DNA of 31,064 nt, from the NCBI GenBank assembly GCA_011052255.1, contig DRJJ01000086.1, positions 1 through 31,064 on the forward strand, read 5' to 3'. Each line of letters starts with the position of its first letter. Position 1 is the stretch's first letter. The notes beneath the pieces are model-generated. The model was given only the letters and a program-made list of their open reading frames with translations. It was not told where the DNA came from and made no database searches. This document shows positions 1-8,203 of this stretch, in pieces. The stretch is from Gammaproteobacteria bacterium (lineage in GTDB: Bacteria; Pseudomonadota; Gammaproteobacteria; DRJJ01). Both the position numbers and the translations under genes were made by a program.

Positions 1-1
1 G

Positions 2-142
2 ATGGACGTCCAGTTTGGCAGCAGTGCCTACATGCCGATGGCAGATCGGGCTCGCTACGAGCTGCGGCTAACACAAACCGGGTTGATTGCTCGACCGGAT
101 AACCAGGCCGCAATCGAGGCCGTTGATAACTGGGCACCCTGA
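2..142 (+). CDS. C-terminal end of an unidentified protein (partial, cut by window start)
   Basis: An open frame runs from the window edge to a TGA at 140-142 and gives 46 visible residues, ending in VDNWAP. The frame is open from the first complete codon. The ATG at position 2 may be internal, so the true start is probably outside the window. The visible piece is soluble and mixed in charge, with no motif I recognise. The next gene on the same strand begins 145 bases later behind its own operator, so the two are probably separate transcription units. I cannot assign a function. Confidence 0.45.
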   Translation: MDVQFGSSAYMPMADRARYELRLTQTGLIARPDNQAAIEAVDNWAP

Positions 143-210
143 GTCAGACCGCTTTTCAGAACCAGTCCAGCTCACAACTTTAAGCAGTAAAAGCACTTTC
201 CGTATGGTTT

Positions 211-226
211 TGTGATGTCCATCACA
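211..226 (+). promoter_or_regulatory. CRP/Vfr-type operator upstream of the DUF1631 gene
   Basis: TGTGATGTCCATCACA matches the CRP consensus TGTGA-N6-TCACA in every defined position, and the symmetry extends one base inward on each side (TGTGAT-N4-ATCACA). Its centre is about 70 bases before the GTG at 288. If it acts as a class II activator site near -41.5, transcription would start near 260, leaving a short leader. A Crp-family gene lies at 29979-30665. That this protein binds here is inference. Confidence 0.6.
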
Positions 227-287
227 TTGCAGTAATCAAGAAGGCCCTGTAGATGCCGCTACCTTTTGTAAGTAGGAGTCTGACCAG

Positions 288-2645
288 GTGATCGCCATGC
301 TGCAAAAAAAGAATATAGTCGAAATGCATCAATATGCCCGTAAATTAAGCCCTCGAGCCTGCGATATTATGCAGCAAACAGAATTGCTTGCGATATCGAG
401 TACCGATATGGCCATAAAATCCATGATGGACAAGGCGGATGATACTTTATTTGATCTGGCCAACAAGGCCGATAGTAACGTAAAACAGCAACTGTATTTT
501 GATGCGATGCGCGATATTCGTCTACGTCGAAAACATATAGAACAAAAATTTATCGAGCTGTACAAGAAACAGTTTGAGCTGTTTGCAGCCGGTAAACCAC
601 TGGGAATAGACCTGCAGGAGATTATCCCTGACCAGGAAATCGCACTGGAGCTGATTGACGACAGCAATATGGAAGAAGATATCGCTCTGGCGAATATGGC
701 AGCACGAAGCGCGCGTGAAAACTACCAGGCACTGTATGAACTGACGATACGCTTGTCTGCACTGAGTGGGCGCGAAAATCTTGATGCGACCAGCCACCCG
801 TTAAGCCCGAACTCTGTCGCCCATGCGATCGGTGCCTGTCTGGAGCATATGGATATCGAGTTCCAGGTCAAGCTGATCGTATATAAATTATTTGATAAAT
901 ACGTTTTTGCCACCATGGCAAGTGTATACAAGGACATCAACAGCCTGCTCACAGAACACGGTATTGTCCCGGTCATAAAACACAAGGTTAAAATCAATCC
1001 GAATGCGGCGGACTACCGTGGTCACCCAGGGCCTGCGCAGGCACAGGGCGACCCGGTTACCGAACAGAATATGGGTGGAGTGCAGCATGGTGCTCAACCC
1101 GGAATGGGTCTGCCCGGTGGGCCAATCCCCAGCGTTGGCACGCAGTATGGTGGTTACGTCAACTATGCGGGTAACAATTTTGTAGCAACTGAGGGCAGCA
1201 ACCTGCTCGGTGCGCTGACCGCGATGCAGGGATATGTTTTGAATGATTCGCCAGCGGCGCTGGATTCACCTGCGATGATCGGCGGCCAGGCGCTCAATCT
1301 GTCCAGCCAGATTGCCAATTTACATGGTAGACCAGGTGGTCACTCAAGTGATGATGCCTCCATTAACATGGTTTCATTGATATTTGAATACATTCTGGAA
1401 GATCGTAATATCCCGGATCAGATAAAGTCTCTGCTGGCTCGTCTGCAAATTCCGTTTCTTAAGGTTTCACTGCTGGACAAGACCTTCTTTGGCCAGAACA
1501 AGCATCCGGCACGAAAACTGCTGAATAATATTGCTCAGTTCTCTTGCAACTGGAATTTCGATGATGACTCTTCTCAGGACGCCCTGGTACTCAAGGTTCG
1601 TTCAATCGTTGAACACATACTTGACCAGTTTAGTGACAACCTTGGCCTGTTTGAAGAAATGCTGGATGAGTTTGAATCTTTCATACAACAGGAAGAAGCA
1701 CGTAATTATATCTTTGAGGAACGGGCACGTCGTACCCAGGAAGGGAAAGATCGTGTTGAGATGGCCAGGACACGCGTTAACGTATGGTTACAGACATGGG
1801 TAAGTCGTAAGGACATGCCAGAATTTATTAATGATTTTCTGCGAGTTACCTGGCGAAATATCCTGCAAGTCACCATGTTAAAATATGGTGAGGACAGCGA
1901 TGAATGGCAGACCCATGTCAAAACCATCAATACCCTGATCTGGAGTATCTCACCGGATAAAACAGCAGAGGATGGCCAACGACTGGTTGAGGTGTTACCC
2001 AGCCTGATCAAGTTTTTACGCAGCGGCATGGAGGCTGCATCGGTACACCCGGGTGTTGAAAAAATATTCTTTGAACAACTGGCACAATTTCATGTACAGG
2101 CCGTTAATGGTGGTCAACCTCGTGAGTTGCGCGACAGCGGAATTTCAACGTCGGCCAGACCGGATAAACAAGCGGTTGCCCAGGAGTCCGTCAGCCCACA
2201 GGAACCGGCACTACAGGCCCTGCAGGAAGAATTGATATCGGAATATGAAAAAGGGGCTGAGCCGTCTGAGGTTATGACGGATGCTTCAGACTTGCAGCAA
2301 CTGGAGGCGGTAGCCGAAGAAATTATTATCGAGGCACCGCTGTCACAGGTGACCACCAACCTGTACGATTATGAAGATGAATACACGGAAATAGCAGACC
2401 AGCTAATTGTAGGCGACTGGGTTGAGTTTTACGATTCAGAAGGAAAAAATACTCGTGCCAAATTATCATGGCAGTCCGAGATGAGTGGTACCTGCCTGTT
2501 CGTGACACGTAAAGGAACACGTTTTGCTGAAAAATCCCTGACAGGTCTGGCTGCGGAACTGCGTTGTGGCAGAGCCCAGGTAATGGACACGGTGCCGGTT
2601 ATGGACAAGGCCATCAGCGCATTATTGGGCCGAACCAGAAAATAA
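288..2645 (+). CDS. DUF1631 family protein
   Basis: This 785-residue protein resembles the DUF1631 family (PF07793), long cytoplasmic proteins of gamma- and betaproteobacteria of unknown biochemical role, sometimes mislabelled thymidine phosphorylase. The N-terminal ~230 residues are helical and charged. A Gly/Pro/Gln-rich linker covers roughly residues 240-300, a second helical block residues ~355-610, and an acidic linker precedes a C-terminal ~90-residue segment starting near DQLIVGDWVEF, with a small beta-domain look reminiscent of PilZ; the PilZ comparison is only impression. The GTG at 288 is preferred because TAGGAG (273-278) lies nine bases upstream; the ATG at 297 is the alternative. 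A CRP-type operator stands in front. It converges on the HDOD operon, 39 bases from its last stop codon. Confidence 0.85.
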   Translation: MIAMLQKKNIVEMHQYARKLSPRACDIMQQTELLAISSTDMAIKSMMDKADDTLFDLANKADSNVKQQLYFDAMRDIRLRRKHIEQKFIELYKKQFELFAAGKPLGIDLQEIIPDQEIALELIDDSNMEEDIALANMAARSARENYQALYELTIRLSALSGRENLDATSHPLSPNSVAHAIGACLEHMDIEFQVKLIVYKLFDKYVFATMASVYKDINSLLTEHGIVPVIKHKVKINPNAADYRGHPGPAQAQGDPVTEQNMGGVQHGAQPGMGLPGGPIPSVGTQYGGYVNYAGNNFVATEGSNLLGALTAMQGYVLNDSPAALDSPAMIGGQALNLSSQIANLHGRPGGHSSDDASINMVSLIFEYILEDRNIPDQIKSLLARLQIPFLKVSLLDKTFFGQNKHPARKLLNNIAQFSCNWNFDDDSSQDALVLKVRSIVEHILDQFSDNLGLFEEMLDEFESFIQQEEARNYIFEERARRTQEGKDRVEMARTRVNVWLQTWVSRKDMPEFINDFLRVTWRNILQVTMLKYGEDSDEWQTHVKTINTLIWSISPDKTAEDGQRLVEVLPSLIKFLRSGMEAASVHPGVEKIFFEQLAQFHVQAVNGGQPRELRDSGISTSARPDKQAVAQESVSPQEPALQALQEELISEYEKGAEPSEVMTDASDLQQLEAVAEEIIIEAPLSQVTTNLYDYEDEYTEIADQLIVGDWVEFYDSEGKNTRAKLSWQSEMSGTCLFVTRKGTRFAEKSLTGLAAELRCGRAQVMDTVPVMDKAISALLGRTRK

Positions 2646-2684
2646 TTCGATATACAGCTTAACAGCTTTCGCGCTGCTAATGCT

Positions 2685-3566
2685 TCAATCCTGTTTGCGA
2701 TTAGCACCGGGATGAAGTATTTGCAGTGTGGCGTCGAGCTCTTCATTTAACCCTTGCATCAACTCTTCTGTATTATCCGGGTCCACTCTGACCATCTCCA
2801 GAATATCAGGCTGCGGCAAAACGAAATCGGTTGCCGGTTCCTGCATAAATGAACCCAGTTCACTGCTGTTGGCAAGCCAGTCGGCCACATGCAGGATAGC
2901 ACACTCCATTACTCCCTCGCCGGCCTCTGCAGGGGAATGGTGCATTGCAATGGTATTGATTAATGTTTGCGGTAGCTTCCAGCTGTGGAACAGGTGGGCG
3001 CCGAGGGTAGCATGATTAAATCCGAACAGATCATTCTCAGCCTGGTACAGAATGTTTTCATCACCATTAGCAATCATCAGTGCTTCGCTCGCTTTTTCCG
3101 GGCATGCACCATAAAGTAACAGGCTACCTATATCATGCAGCAGCCCTGCTACATAAAGCCGTTCTATATGCAGGACCCGGCATTGTTTTGCCAGACGGCG
3201 AGCGATCAGCCCGGTGCAAATACTGTGACGCCAGAATGTTTCGGTGTTGGTCAACTGATTAGGTATATCACTAAAGACTTTTGACGCAACAACGGCTGTT
3301 GCAATACTGTACAGGTCGTTCAGTCCGATGATGGACACGGCACGCGTCACCGTATCAATACGTTTGCTAAAATGATAAACCGGACTATTCACAATGCGCA
3401 GGATATTTCCTGTCAGTGCGGTGTCCTGCATCACCACATTGGCCACATCATGGGCAGATGAATCCGGGGCGTTCACCACCTCATTGATTCGGAGCCAGAT
3501 TGTCGGCGGCGAAATCAGGGCTGCCGCATTATTGATTATATCTTCTTCTGTTTTTTTATTTTTCAT
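2685..3566 (-). CDS. HDOD domain signalling protein
   Basis: At 293 residues, this is a stand-alone HDOD protein, a member of the HD-like superfamily that usually lacks hydrolase activity and acts as a scaffold in signalling, motility or cell-cycle control. The N-terminal half carries the typical helical run (SPPTIWLRINEVVNAP, then the ILRIVNSPVYHF and RAVSIIGLNDL stretches). The middle has an HD-type motif, LLHDIGSLLL near residues 143-152, and a later MHHSP. No receiver, GGDEF or other output domain is attached, so a partner is likely needed. It is the last gene of a three-gene minus-strand operon; only six bases separate it from the preceding stop codon and the Shine-Dalgarno is weak, which suggests translational coupling. 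The family call is firm; the function is not known. Confidence 0.85.
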   Translation of the reverse strand: MKNKKTEEDIINNAAALISPPTIWLRINEVVNAPDSSAHDVANVVMQDTALTGNILRIVNSPVYHFSKRIDTVTRAVSIIGLNDLYSIATAVVASKVFSDIPNQLTNTETFWRHSICTGLIARRLAKQCRVLHIERLYVAGLLHDIGSLLLYGACPEKASEALMIANGDENILYQAENDLFGFNHATLGAHLFHSWKLPQTLINTIAMHHSPAEAGEGVMECAILHVADWLANSSELGSFMQEPATDFVLPQPDILEMVRVDPDNTEELMQGLNEELDATLQILHPGANRKQD

Positions 3567-3572
3567 TAGGGA

Positions 3573-3908
3573 TTAGTGCATTTCGTTCTGTTTGATCAAA
3601 TCTGCCAAACCAGGCTGTTGGTGAATTTCTATAACTATAGTCTCCATCAGCGGAATTTCACCAGACTGGATATGTGGTAATAACTGCTCCGCGATCTGAA
3701 GTATCGTCATTATACCTTGCTGTTCAGCGCTATCAGCATCAGACTGGCTGGATTGCTGTTTAAGCCTGTCGACATAATTACTAAATTCACTACCCTGCTG
3801 TTCCAGTGCCAACGACTGAAAATCAGGGTTAAAAGAAATATGCAATTCACGCTTACCGGGTTCTTCCATTTCAGTAACGCTTACGCTGAGTGGGCCCTCA
3901 ATAGACAT
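3573..3908 (-). CDS. Conserved hypothetical protein (111 aa) in HDOD operon
   Basis: This small acidic soluble protein has no signal peptide or membrane segment. It begins with an apparent beta-strand region (ELHISFNPDFQSL), continues through a Gln/Ser-rich low-complexity stretch near residues 45-65 (LKQQSSQSDADSAEQQ), and ends in a helix plus a strand-like ETIVIEIHQQPG. I do not recognise a family. A clear AGAGGA precedes the ATG. It lies between the 95-residue protein (15-base gap) and the HDOD gene (6-base gap) on the same strand, so the three are almost certainly co-transcribed and may work together. A partner or regulator of the HDOD protein is a reasonable guess from position only. Confidence 0.7.
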   Translation of the reverse strand: MSIEGPLSVSVTEMEEPGKRELHISFNPDFQSLALEQQGSEFSNYVDRLKQQSSQSDADSAEQQGIMTILQIAEQLLPHIQSGEIPLMETIVIEIHQQPGLADLIKQNEMH

Positions 3909-3923
3909 TATACGATTCCTCTT

Positions 3924-4211
3924 TTACTCATCACCTACCCAGCTCTGTAAAGCAGCGATGACCTTACGTGCCTGATCACTGCTGGAGATATTGAATTTGG
4001 ATTTCTGTACGTACTCGCCATTACGTTTCTGGTAACGTCGGATGGTGTACTTTTCAGGGCCATAAACCTCTTTGCTACGATCCCAGTCCTGAAAACGGTA
4101 GATGATCGTAGACCACGCGCCCTTGGTTAAAACGACCTTGTCCAGCTCCTTGACGACCTCTTTTCCATCTTCTGTATAAGAAACAGTTAATTCATCGATC
4201 GTTGTTGCCAT
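3924..4211 (-). CDS. Conserved hypothetical protein (95 aa), first gene of HDOD operon
   Basis: A compact basic/acidic protein of 95 residues, probably cytoplasmic, with no signal peptide. Distinctive stretches are KVVLTKGAWSTIIYRFQDWD (residues 25-44) and KYTIRRYQKRNGEY (54-67), then SKFNISSSDQARKVIAAL. The alternation of strands with a final helix recalls small nucleic-acid-binding folds such as PC4/p15, but the resemblance is loose and I do not claim it. An AAGGGGG Shine-Dalgarno lies a few bases before the ATG. A near-consensus sigma-70 promoter lies directly upstream, so this gene leads the transcript that also carries the 111-residue protein and the HDOD protein. Confidence 0.75.
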   Translation of the reverse strand: MATTIDELTVSYTEDGKEVVKELDKVVLTKGAWSTIIYRFQDWDRSKEVYGPEKYTIRRYQKRNGEYVQKSKFNISSSDQARKVIAALQSWVGDE

Positions 4212-4238
4212 CTTTTCCCCCTTTTATAATAAGTTATT

Positions 4239-4267
4239 TCTATACCAGGCTGCTCCTGCCATGTTAA
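4239..4267 (-). promoter_or_regulatory. Sigma-70 promoter for the HDOD operon
   Basis: On the minus strand TTAACA (4267-4262) is followed after exactly 17 bases by TATAGA (4244-4239). These are five-of-six matches to the -35 and -10 consensus at ideal spacing. Transcription would begin near 4232, giving a leader of about 20 bases before the ATG at 4211 that contains the GGGGG ribosome-binding site. Confidence 0.6.
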
Positions 4268-4454
4268 CGGTATATCAAAATTATACTTTAATATTATACG
4301 CTTACTAATCAGATGGTATATATCGAGCAAAAATTATCATTATAAATCAAACTGATAAGGACAAAAATGCCAACTGTGTCATGAAAGTAGAGCGTTAATC
4401 TGCCGATAATAACAGTAATGGTCACGTTAAGGCACCGGACAGGAGCTTTTTTAC

Positions 4455-4907
4455 ATGTGCAGGGTCTATAAACAAATCATGTTGGTTACTATGGCACTGC
4501 TGTCTTCGACGGCGTCTGTACTGGCAGATACCTCGGTAATAGAGAAATCAGCTATTATGAGCGAGTTTACCGCAGGTTACCAGTTGAGTGAGAGCGGTTA
4601 CATCCAGCATATTCACGCCAAAGACGTAGCATCCTTGCTGGGTCAGCTAGGCACAACTTATCGAGATTGTCAGGGTTACCGTAGAGAATTGTCGGTCGCT
4701 ATCGAAGATATGCAGATTAACGCCGGTGATATCGCGATTACCGTCATCCTTCCTGGAGGGCTAATCTACCTGGGGCAAAAGAAACTACGCCTGATGGCGA
4801 TGGAATCTGACCTGGATAGCATCGACACCGTGTTGGAGTACCTGGAAGGCCACGTAACCAGACTGAGCGATGACAAGCAACTGGCTAAAACGGAACAGAT
4901 AAACTGA
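4455..4907 (+). CDS. Small exported protein of unknown function
   Basis: This 150-residue protein starts with a clear Sec signal peptide: a short basic stretch, a hydrophobic core (IMLVTMALLSSTASV) and a likely cleavage after VLA near residue 24. The mature part (~125 residues) has a hydrophobic segment around residues 91-108 (GDIAITVILPGGLIYLG) that may be a buried strand pair or a weak membrane segment, and a charged helical C-terminus. AGGAG at 4441-4445 sits nine bases before the ATG, supporting this start over the in-frame ATG at 4479. It diverges from the HDOD operon and converges on ycgL. I do not recognise the family; the export prediction is the only solid statement. Confidence 0.7.
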   Translation: MCRVYKQIMLVTMALLSSTASVLADTSVIEKSAIMSEFTAGYQLSESGYIQHIHAKDVASLLGQLGTTYRDCQGYRRELSVAIEDMQINAGDIAITVILPGGLIYLGQKKLRLMAMESDLDSIDTVLEYLEGHVTRLSDDKQLAKTEQIN

Positions 4908-4939
4908 TTGAGCTTTGCCTGACTGGATAAGTATGCACA

Positions 4940-5203
4940 TCACATATTAGTCAAATCTGGCTCAAGGGCAGGATCTGCAGGTGGTAATTGCAGAAAGAAT
5001 CCATTTGTTTCAAGCGCTGAAATGACATCCTGCGCATCGTATCGAGCCAGCCGTGATTCAGGTGTCAAAATCAGTTCAATAACAAACTCAGCTTGCCCGA
5101 ACGCATCGCGCAAGACTTTATCCATCTCGTCAAAACCATCTTCCTTGCTCAGGTAGATATACATACCAGCTTGCTTGAGAGATTTAAATACATAGCACTT
5201 CAT
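4940..5203 (-). CDS. ycgL: YcgL domain-containing protein (DUF709)
   Basis: The 87-residue sequence aligns by eye with the YcgL/DUF709 family (PF05166): it opens with CYVFKSLKQAGMYIYLSKED, has the F-G-x-x-x-F/L core (AFGQAEFVIEL), and ends in the family's GFFLQLPP signature. These are small soluble gammaproteobacterial proteins with an alpha/beta fold and no firmly established role. An AGGA lies upstream of the ATG at 5203. The gene follows zapE on the same strand with 37 bases between them, so the two may be co-transcribed. Confidence 0.9.
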   Translation of the reverse strand: MKCYVFKSLKQAGMYIYLSKEDGFDEMDKVLRDAFGQAEFVIELILTPESRLARYDAQDVISALETNGFFLQLPPADPALEPDLTNM

Positions 5204-5240
5204 ATTAATCCTGAAATCAGTGTCTGTAATTTTTTACAGA

Positions 5241-6365
5241 TTAAAATTGTAGCTTGTGAGCCTGTTCATAGTACGCCGTACCACCCATTTCATATAAACG
5301 ACTTTCAGTCCGCTTAAATTCATCTGCAAGTCGCTTGCCTTTATACAGGTTTTGTATGGACACTTCAGCGGTTAGCAGTAACTTTACCCGGTGATCATAC
5401 AATGCATCGACAAGGTGAATAAAGCGCTTGGCAATATCAGAAATTTCATCGTTCAAGGGTATAACAGACGACAGCAGCATCATATGGTATTCACAGGCAA
5501 GTTCCAGATAGTCCGATGAGGATCTGGCCGAAGCGCATAACACCATAAAATCAAACCACACTACATCATGGCCAAAAGCCCTGACCGGTATTTGTCGATG
5601 ACTGATATTGATGTGACTGTTGTGCTGTATGCCGGACTGATCGAAATCAGACAAGTGTTGTTTAATGTAAGCTTCGCCGGATTTTTTGTCCATTACATGG
5701 TAATGCTTAAGTTCAACCAGCTTTCCGCGACGATAATCTTTACCTGTTCCAAGGTTGCATAAAAGTAGATGTTGCTCAACAAGACGAATCGCAGGCATGA
5801 ATTGTTCTCGCTGCAAACCTCCCTTGTACAGTTCGTCCGGTTTCAGATTGGATGTAAATAGCAGTGTAATACCTTCATCCACCAGTGCTCGTAGCAAGCC
5901 AGACATAAGCATCGCATCTGCAATGTCTTGCACATTGAATTCATCTACGCACAATACCTTGTACTCGCGTGCCATAGCTGACGCCAGTACAGGCAAAGGA
6001 TCAGGCGTATGGGGTAGTCTATCCAGACGATTGTGGACATTGCGCATGAACCGGTGAAAATGCACCCGCCGTTTCCGGCTAAAAGGCAGCGACTGGTAAA
6101 ACTGGTCCATCAAATAGGTTTTGCCACGCCCGACCCCGCCATACAGGTAGATGCCACCAGGGTGGGAGGTGGCCTTTCTACGCCAGCGGCTAAAAAAACC
6201 ATTCCGCGTGACCGGGTTGACCAGTTGCTGGTAGAGTTGTTCCAGCATCTGTACTGCGTTTTCCTGGTAGCTATCGGTGTGAATAGCTCCTGATGCCAGA
6301 CCTTTTTCATACGACCGGGCTGGTGTGACAGGTAGCATAGCGAGCTGACTGGATTCACTGTTCAT
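5241..6365 (-). CDS. zapE: Cell division protein ZapE (AFG1-family ATPase)
   Basis: This 374-residue AAA-type P-loop ATPase belongs to the AFG1/ZapE family. Visible motifs are Walker A GGVGRGKT (residues 76-83), the family hallmark HFHRFMRNVH (102-111), Walker B VLCVDEF (137-143) with D141/E142, and the sensor region LLFTSN. In E. coli ZapE associates with the Z-ring and acts during constriction, mainly under stress; the mitochondrial relative AFG1/LACE1 is linked to protein quality control. Length matches the family (about 370-380). The minus-strand ATG at 6365 lies 74 bases from the divergent Nudix start, so both probably use a short shared promoter region. The C-terminal part (GTAYYEQAHKLQF) is intact. 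Confidence 0.92.
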   Translation of the reverse strand: MNSESSQLAMLPVTPARSYEKGLASGAIHTDSYQENAVQMLEQLYQQLVNPVTRNGFFSRWRRKATSHPGGIYLYGGVGRGKTYLMDQFYQSLPFSRKRRVHFHRFMRNVHNRLDRLPHTPDPLPVLASAMAREYKVLCVDEFNVQDIADAMLMSGLLRALVDEGITLLFTSNLKPDELYKGGLQREQFMPAIRLVEQHLLLCNLGTGKDYRRGKLVELKHYHVMDKKSGEAYIKQHLSDFDQSGIQHNSHINISHRQIPVRAFGHDVVWFDFMVLCASARSSSDYLELACEYHMMLLSSVIPLNDEISDIAKRFIHLVDALYDHRVKLLLTAEVSIQNLYKGKRLADEFKRTESRLYEMGGTAYYEQAHKLQF

Positions 6366-6439
6366 TGATACATGCTACGATAGCTGTATGCCAATTAACA
6401 GCTTCACATACCCTGACTGTATCTGATAACAATCAAATC

Positions 6440-7030
6440 ATGAAATATTGTAGCGAATGTGGTCAGGCCGTATGCCTGGAAATACCGGAAGGTGACAACC
6501 TGCCCCGTTACATATGTAAATATTGTCAGACTATCCATTACCAGAATCCTAAAATTGTAGCAGGATGCTTGCTGAGCTGGCAGGACAAGGTTTTGCTATG
6601 CAAACGCGCTATCGAGCCACGTTACGGTAGCTGGACGCTTCCCGCCGGTTTTATGGAGAATGACGAAACAACTGCTCAGGCAGCCGCGCGAGAAGCCAGA
6701 GAAGAGGCAGGCGCACGCTCACCCACACTCGAACTTTATACCTTGCACAATCTTCCTCATATTAACCAGGTGTACCTGATGTTTCGTGGAGAACTGATGG
6801 ATGGTTATGCAGAGGCAGGTGTTGAAAGTCTGGAAGTGGGTCTGTTTGCCGAATCAGAAATCCCCTGGGATGACATTGCCTTCCCTGTCATACATGAAAT
6901 ACTTGAATTTTACCTGCAAGATCGTAAAACCGGCCACTTTCCTGTACGCATGGGAGATGTGATTCGGGACCAAAATAATGTTGTACAAATCGTCCGATAC
7001 CAGGAGTCGTCAACGATTAAGCCTGATTAA
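6440..7030 (+). CDS. Nudix hydrolase with N-terminal zinc ribbon
   Basis: Starting at the ATG at 6440, this is a 196-residue protein. Residues 4-29 form a zinc ribbon (C4, C7, C26, C29) followed by IHYQNPKIV, typical of Nudix_N_2 proteins. The Nudix box is complete: G70-x5-E-x7-REAREEAG-A, which positions the metal-binding glutamates for hydrolysis of a nucleoside diphosphate linked to another moiety. Zinc-ribbon Nudix enzymes include NADH/ADP-ribose/FAD pyrophosphatases, but I cannot settle the substrate. The frame stays open upstream to a TTG at 6365, but those 25 residues have no family look and overlap the zapE start, so 6440 is chosen although its ribosome site is weak. It converges on the SirB1-type gene with 11 bases between stops. 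Confidence 0.88.
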   Translation: MKYCSECGQAVCLEIPEGDNLPRYICKYCQTIHYQNPKIVAGCLLSWQDKVLLCKRAIEPRYGSWTLPAGFMENDETTAQAAAREAREEAGARSPTLELYTLHNLPHINQVYLMFRGELMDGYAEAGVESLEVGLFAESEIPWDDIAFPVIHEILEFYLQDRKTGHFPVRMGDVIRDQNNVVQIVRYQESSTIKPD

Positions 7031-7041
7031 CAGTGCAGATC

Positions 7042-7839
7042 TTAATGTACGCTCGGTTCATCCTCATGCATATCCAGTAAAATCTTGCGTACTGTTTCAG
7101 TATCTTCTGCATTGGGTATCAGTTTCAGGTAGCGGGTTAAATCCAGTATGGCCGGTTCCAGTCGCTCCATATGATAATACAGCAGGCCGCGATCACGGAT
7201 ATCATCGGCGCTTTCCGGATCCATTTCCAGAATACGATTAACCGTATCCAGAGCCTTGTACTGATCACCCTCACGGAAATAGATATCCTTGAGGTTACGT
7301 AGCATACGGGTAAGAATATCCGTTTGGCTTGCTGGCATCAGCCACTTGTTGCGCTCAGCTTCGCCAACAGATGGCGTATCAAATACCTGCTCAAGCAGGT
7401 TATTAAGATCAGTCGTCGATAATTCTTTACCTTCATCATAAGGATCGAGATAGATAATTCCGTTGTCCAGCTGGCAGCCAACCAGAAAATGCCCCGGGAA
7501 ACATATGCCGTAGGCATCCAGACCAACTGTTTGCGCCAGGGTGAAATAAATAACACTCAGCGATATCGGGATACCGCAACGTGTTTCCATGACCGCATTG
7601 ACACAGCTGTTACGGGGATTGTAATAGTCCTCATGGTCGCCGATAAACCCTAGCTCTTCAAAAAACAACCTGTTAAACGCCTCCAGGCGTTGCTGATCTG
7701 TTCCGACTTCAGTCAATTCATTGTTTGCCAGGCTGACCAGTTCCTCAAATTCAGCAAGCTCAGCTTGTATGTCCAGTGACGGGAACTCCACCCTGGCAAT
7801 CGACAGTGACTGTAAAATTAATTCGGGGTAATCAGTCAT
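7042..7839 (-). CDS. SirB1 family protein (transglutaminase-like plus TPR)
   Basis: The 265-residue protein has the SirB1 layout (PF13369, Transglut_core2). Residues ~30-160 form the transglutaminase-like domain, with family stretches YYNPRNSCVNAVMETRCGIP, SVIYFTLAQTVGL and GICFPGHFLVGC. Residues ~185-255 contain TPR-like repeats (KALDTVNRILEMDPES, AILDLTRYLKLIPNA). A conserved Cys lies in RNSCVN and a His in FPGHFLV; whether it catalyses anything is unknown. In other gammaproteobacteria it often sits near hemK/prfA or kdsA, which is not the case here. The ATG at 7839 is the natural start. It converges with the Nudix gene. Confidence 0.88.
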   Translation of the reverse strand: MTDYPELILQSLSIARVEFPSLDIQAELAEFEELVSLANNELTEVGTDQQRLEAFNRLFFEELGFIGDHEDYYNPRNSCVNAVMETRCGIPISLSVIYFTLAQTVGLDAYGICFPGHFLVGCQLDNGIIYLDPYDEGKELSTTDLNNLLEQVFDTPSVGEAERNKWLMPASQTDILTRMLRNLKDIYFREGDQYKALDTVNRILEMDPESADDIRDRGLLYYHMERLEPAILDLTRYLKLIPNAEDTETVRKILLDMHEDEPSVH

Positions 7840-8098
7840 GAAATAACCTAATCGAGTTTAAAGATGAACGACCGTATCGTGTGACATACACCACTTGTAT
7901 GGAAAGTTATTGATTTTTCAATATCTTACACTAATCAGTAAAATGGGCAGTCAGCTAAGGTCGGATACTGGAATAATACATGTTTTTCATATTGTTACAA
8001 ACTATTACTGCATTACTACCAAGGATATTAGCGTGAAATTTTTTAATCAAAATAGCCGATAATTCAAGGATTTTCGCAAGATTCCGCTATTCTGTGTA
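7840..8098. other. Intergenic region between divergent SirB1-type and VWA genes
   Basis: This AT-rich spacer holds no long coding frame. It contains an inverted repeat CATACA-N5-TGTATG at 7885-7901, about 46 bases upstream of the minus-strand ATG, and TATTGA-N4-TCAATA at 7908-7923. Either could be an operator for the divergent genes. I see no convincing -35/-10 pair and no tRNA or terminator. The stretch up to 8199 is filled by a 34-codon frame. Confidence 0.35.
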
Positions 8099-8203
8099 AT
8101 GAAGAAAGAATCGCCAGCGTCACCCTGGTATGAATGCCACCTGGGCAGTGATCCAGGCTGGGCAATTGTTAAACATGAATATTTAACCTGGAACCCGGTA
8201 TGA
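8099..8203 (+). CDS. Possible 34-residue leader ORF coupled to the VWA gene
   Basis: ATG at 8099 opens a 34-codon frame (begins MKKESPASPWYECHLG, ends EYLTWNPV) whose stop TGA at 8201-8203 overlaps the ATG of the VWA gene at 8200-8202 as ATGA. The same overlap joins the VWA gene to the next gene, so translational coupling through the set is plausible. Against it, no good Shine-Dalgarno precedes the ATG and the peptide belongs to no family I know. The VWA gene also lacks a strong ribosome site, which fits dependence on upstream translation. Confidence 0.3.
   Translation: MKKESPASPWYECHLGSDPGWAIVKHEYLTWNPV

Noticed and set aside
2659..2680. Hairpin between the DUF1631 and HDOD genes
   Set aside because: The stem has a mismatch and no T-run follows on either strand, so it is not a convincing terminator.
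6365..6439. N-terminal extension of the Nudix protein from a TTG
   Set aside because: The zinc ribbon of the family begins at MKYCSECG (6440), and the extension overlaps the divergent zapE start.
7908..7923. FNR box-like TATTGA-N4-TCAATA
   Set aside because: An FNR site needs TTGAT-N4-ATCAA; here the half-sites are one base too close and lack the inner T/A.
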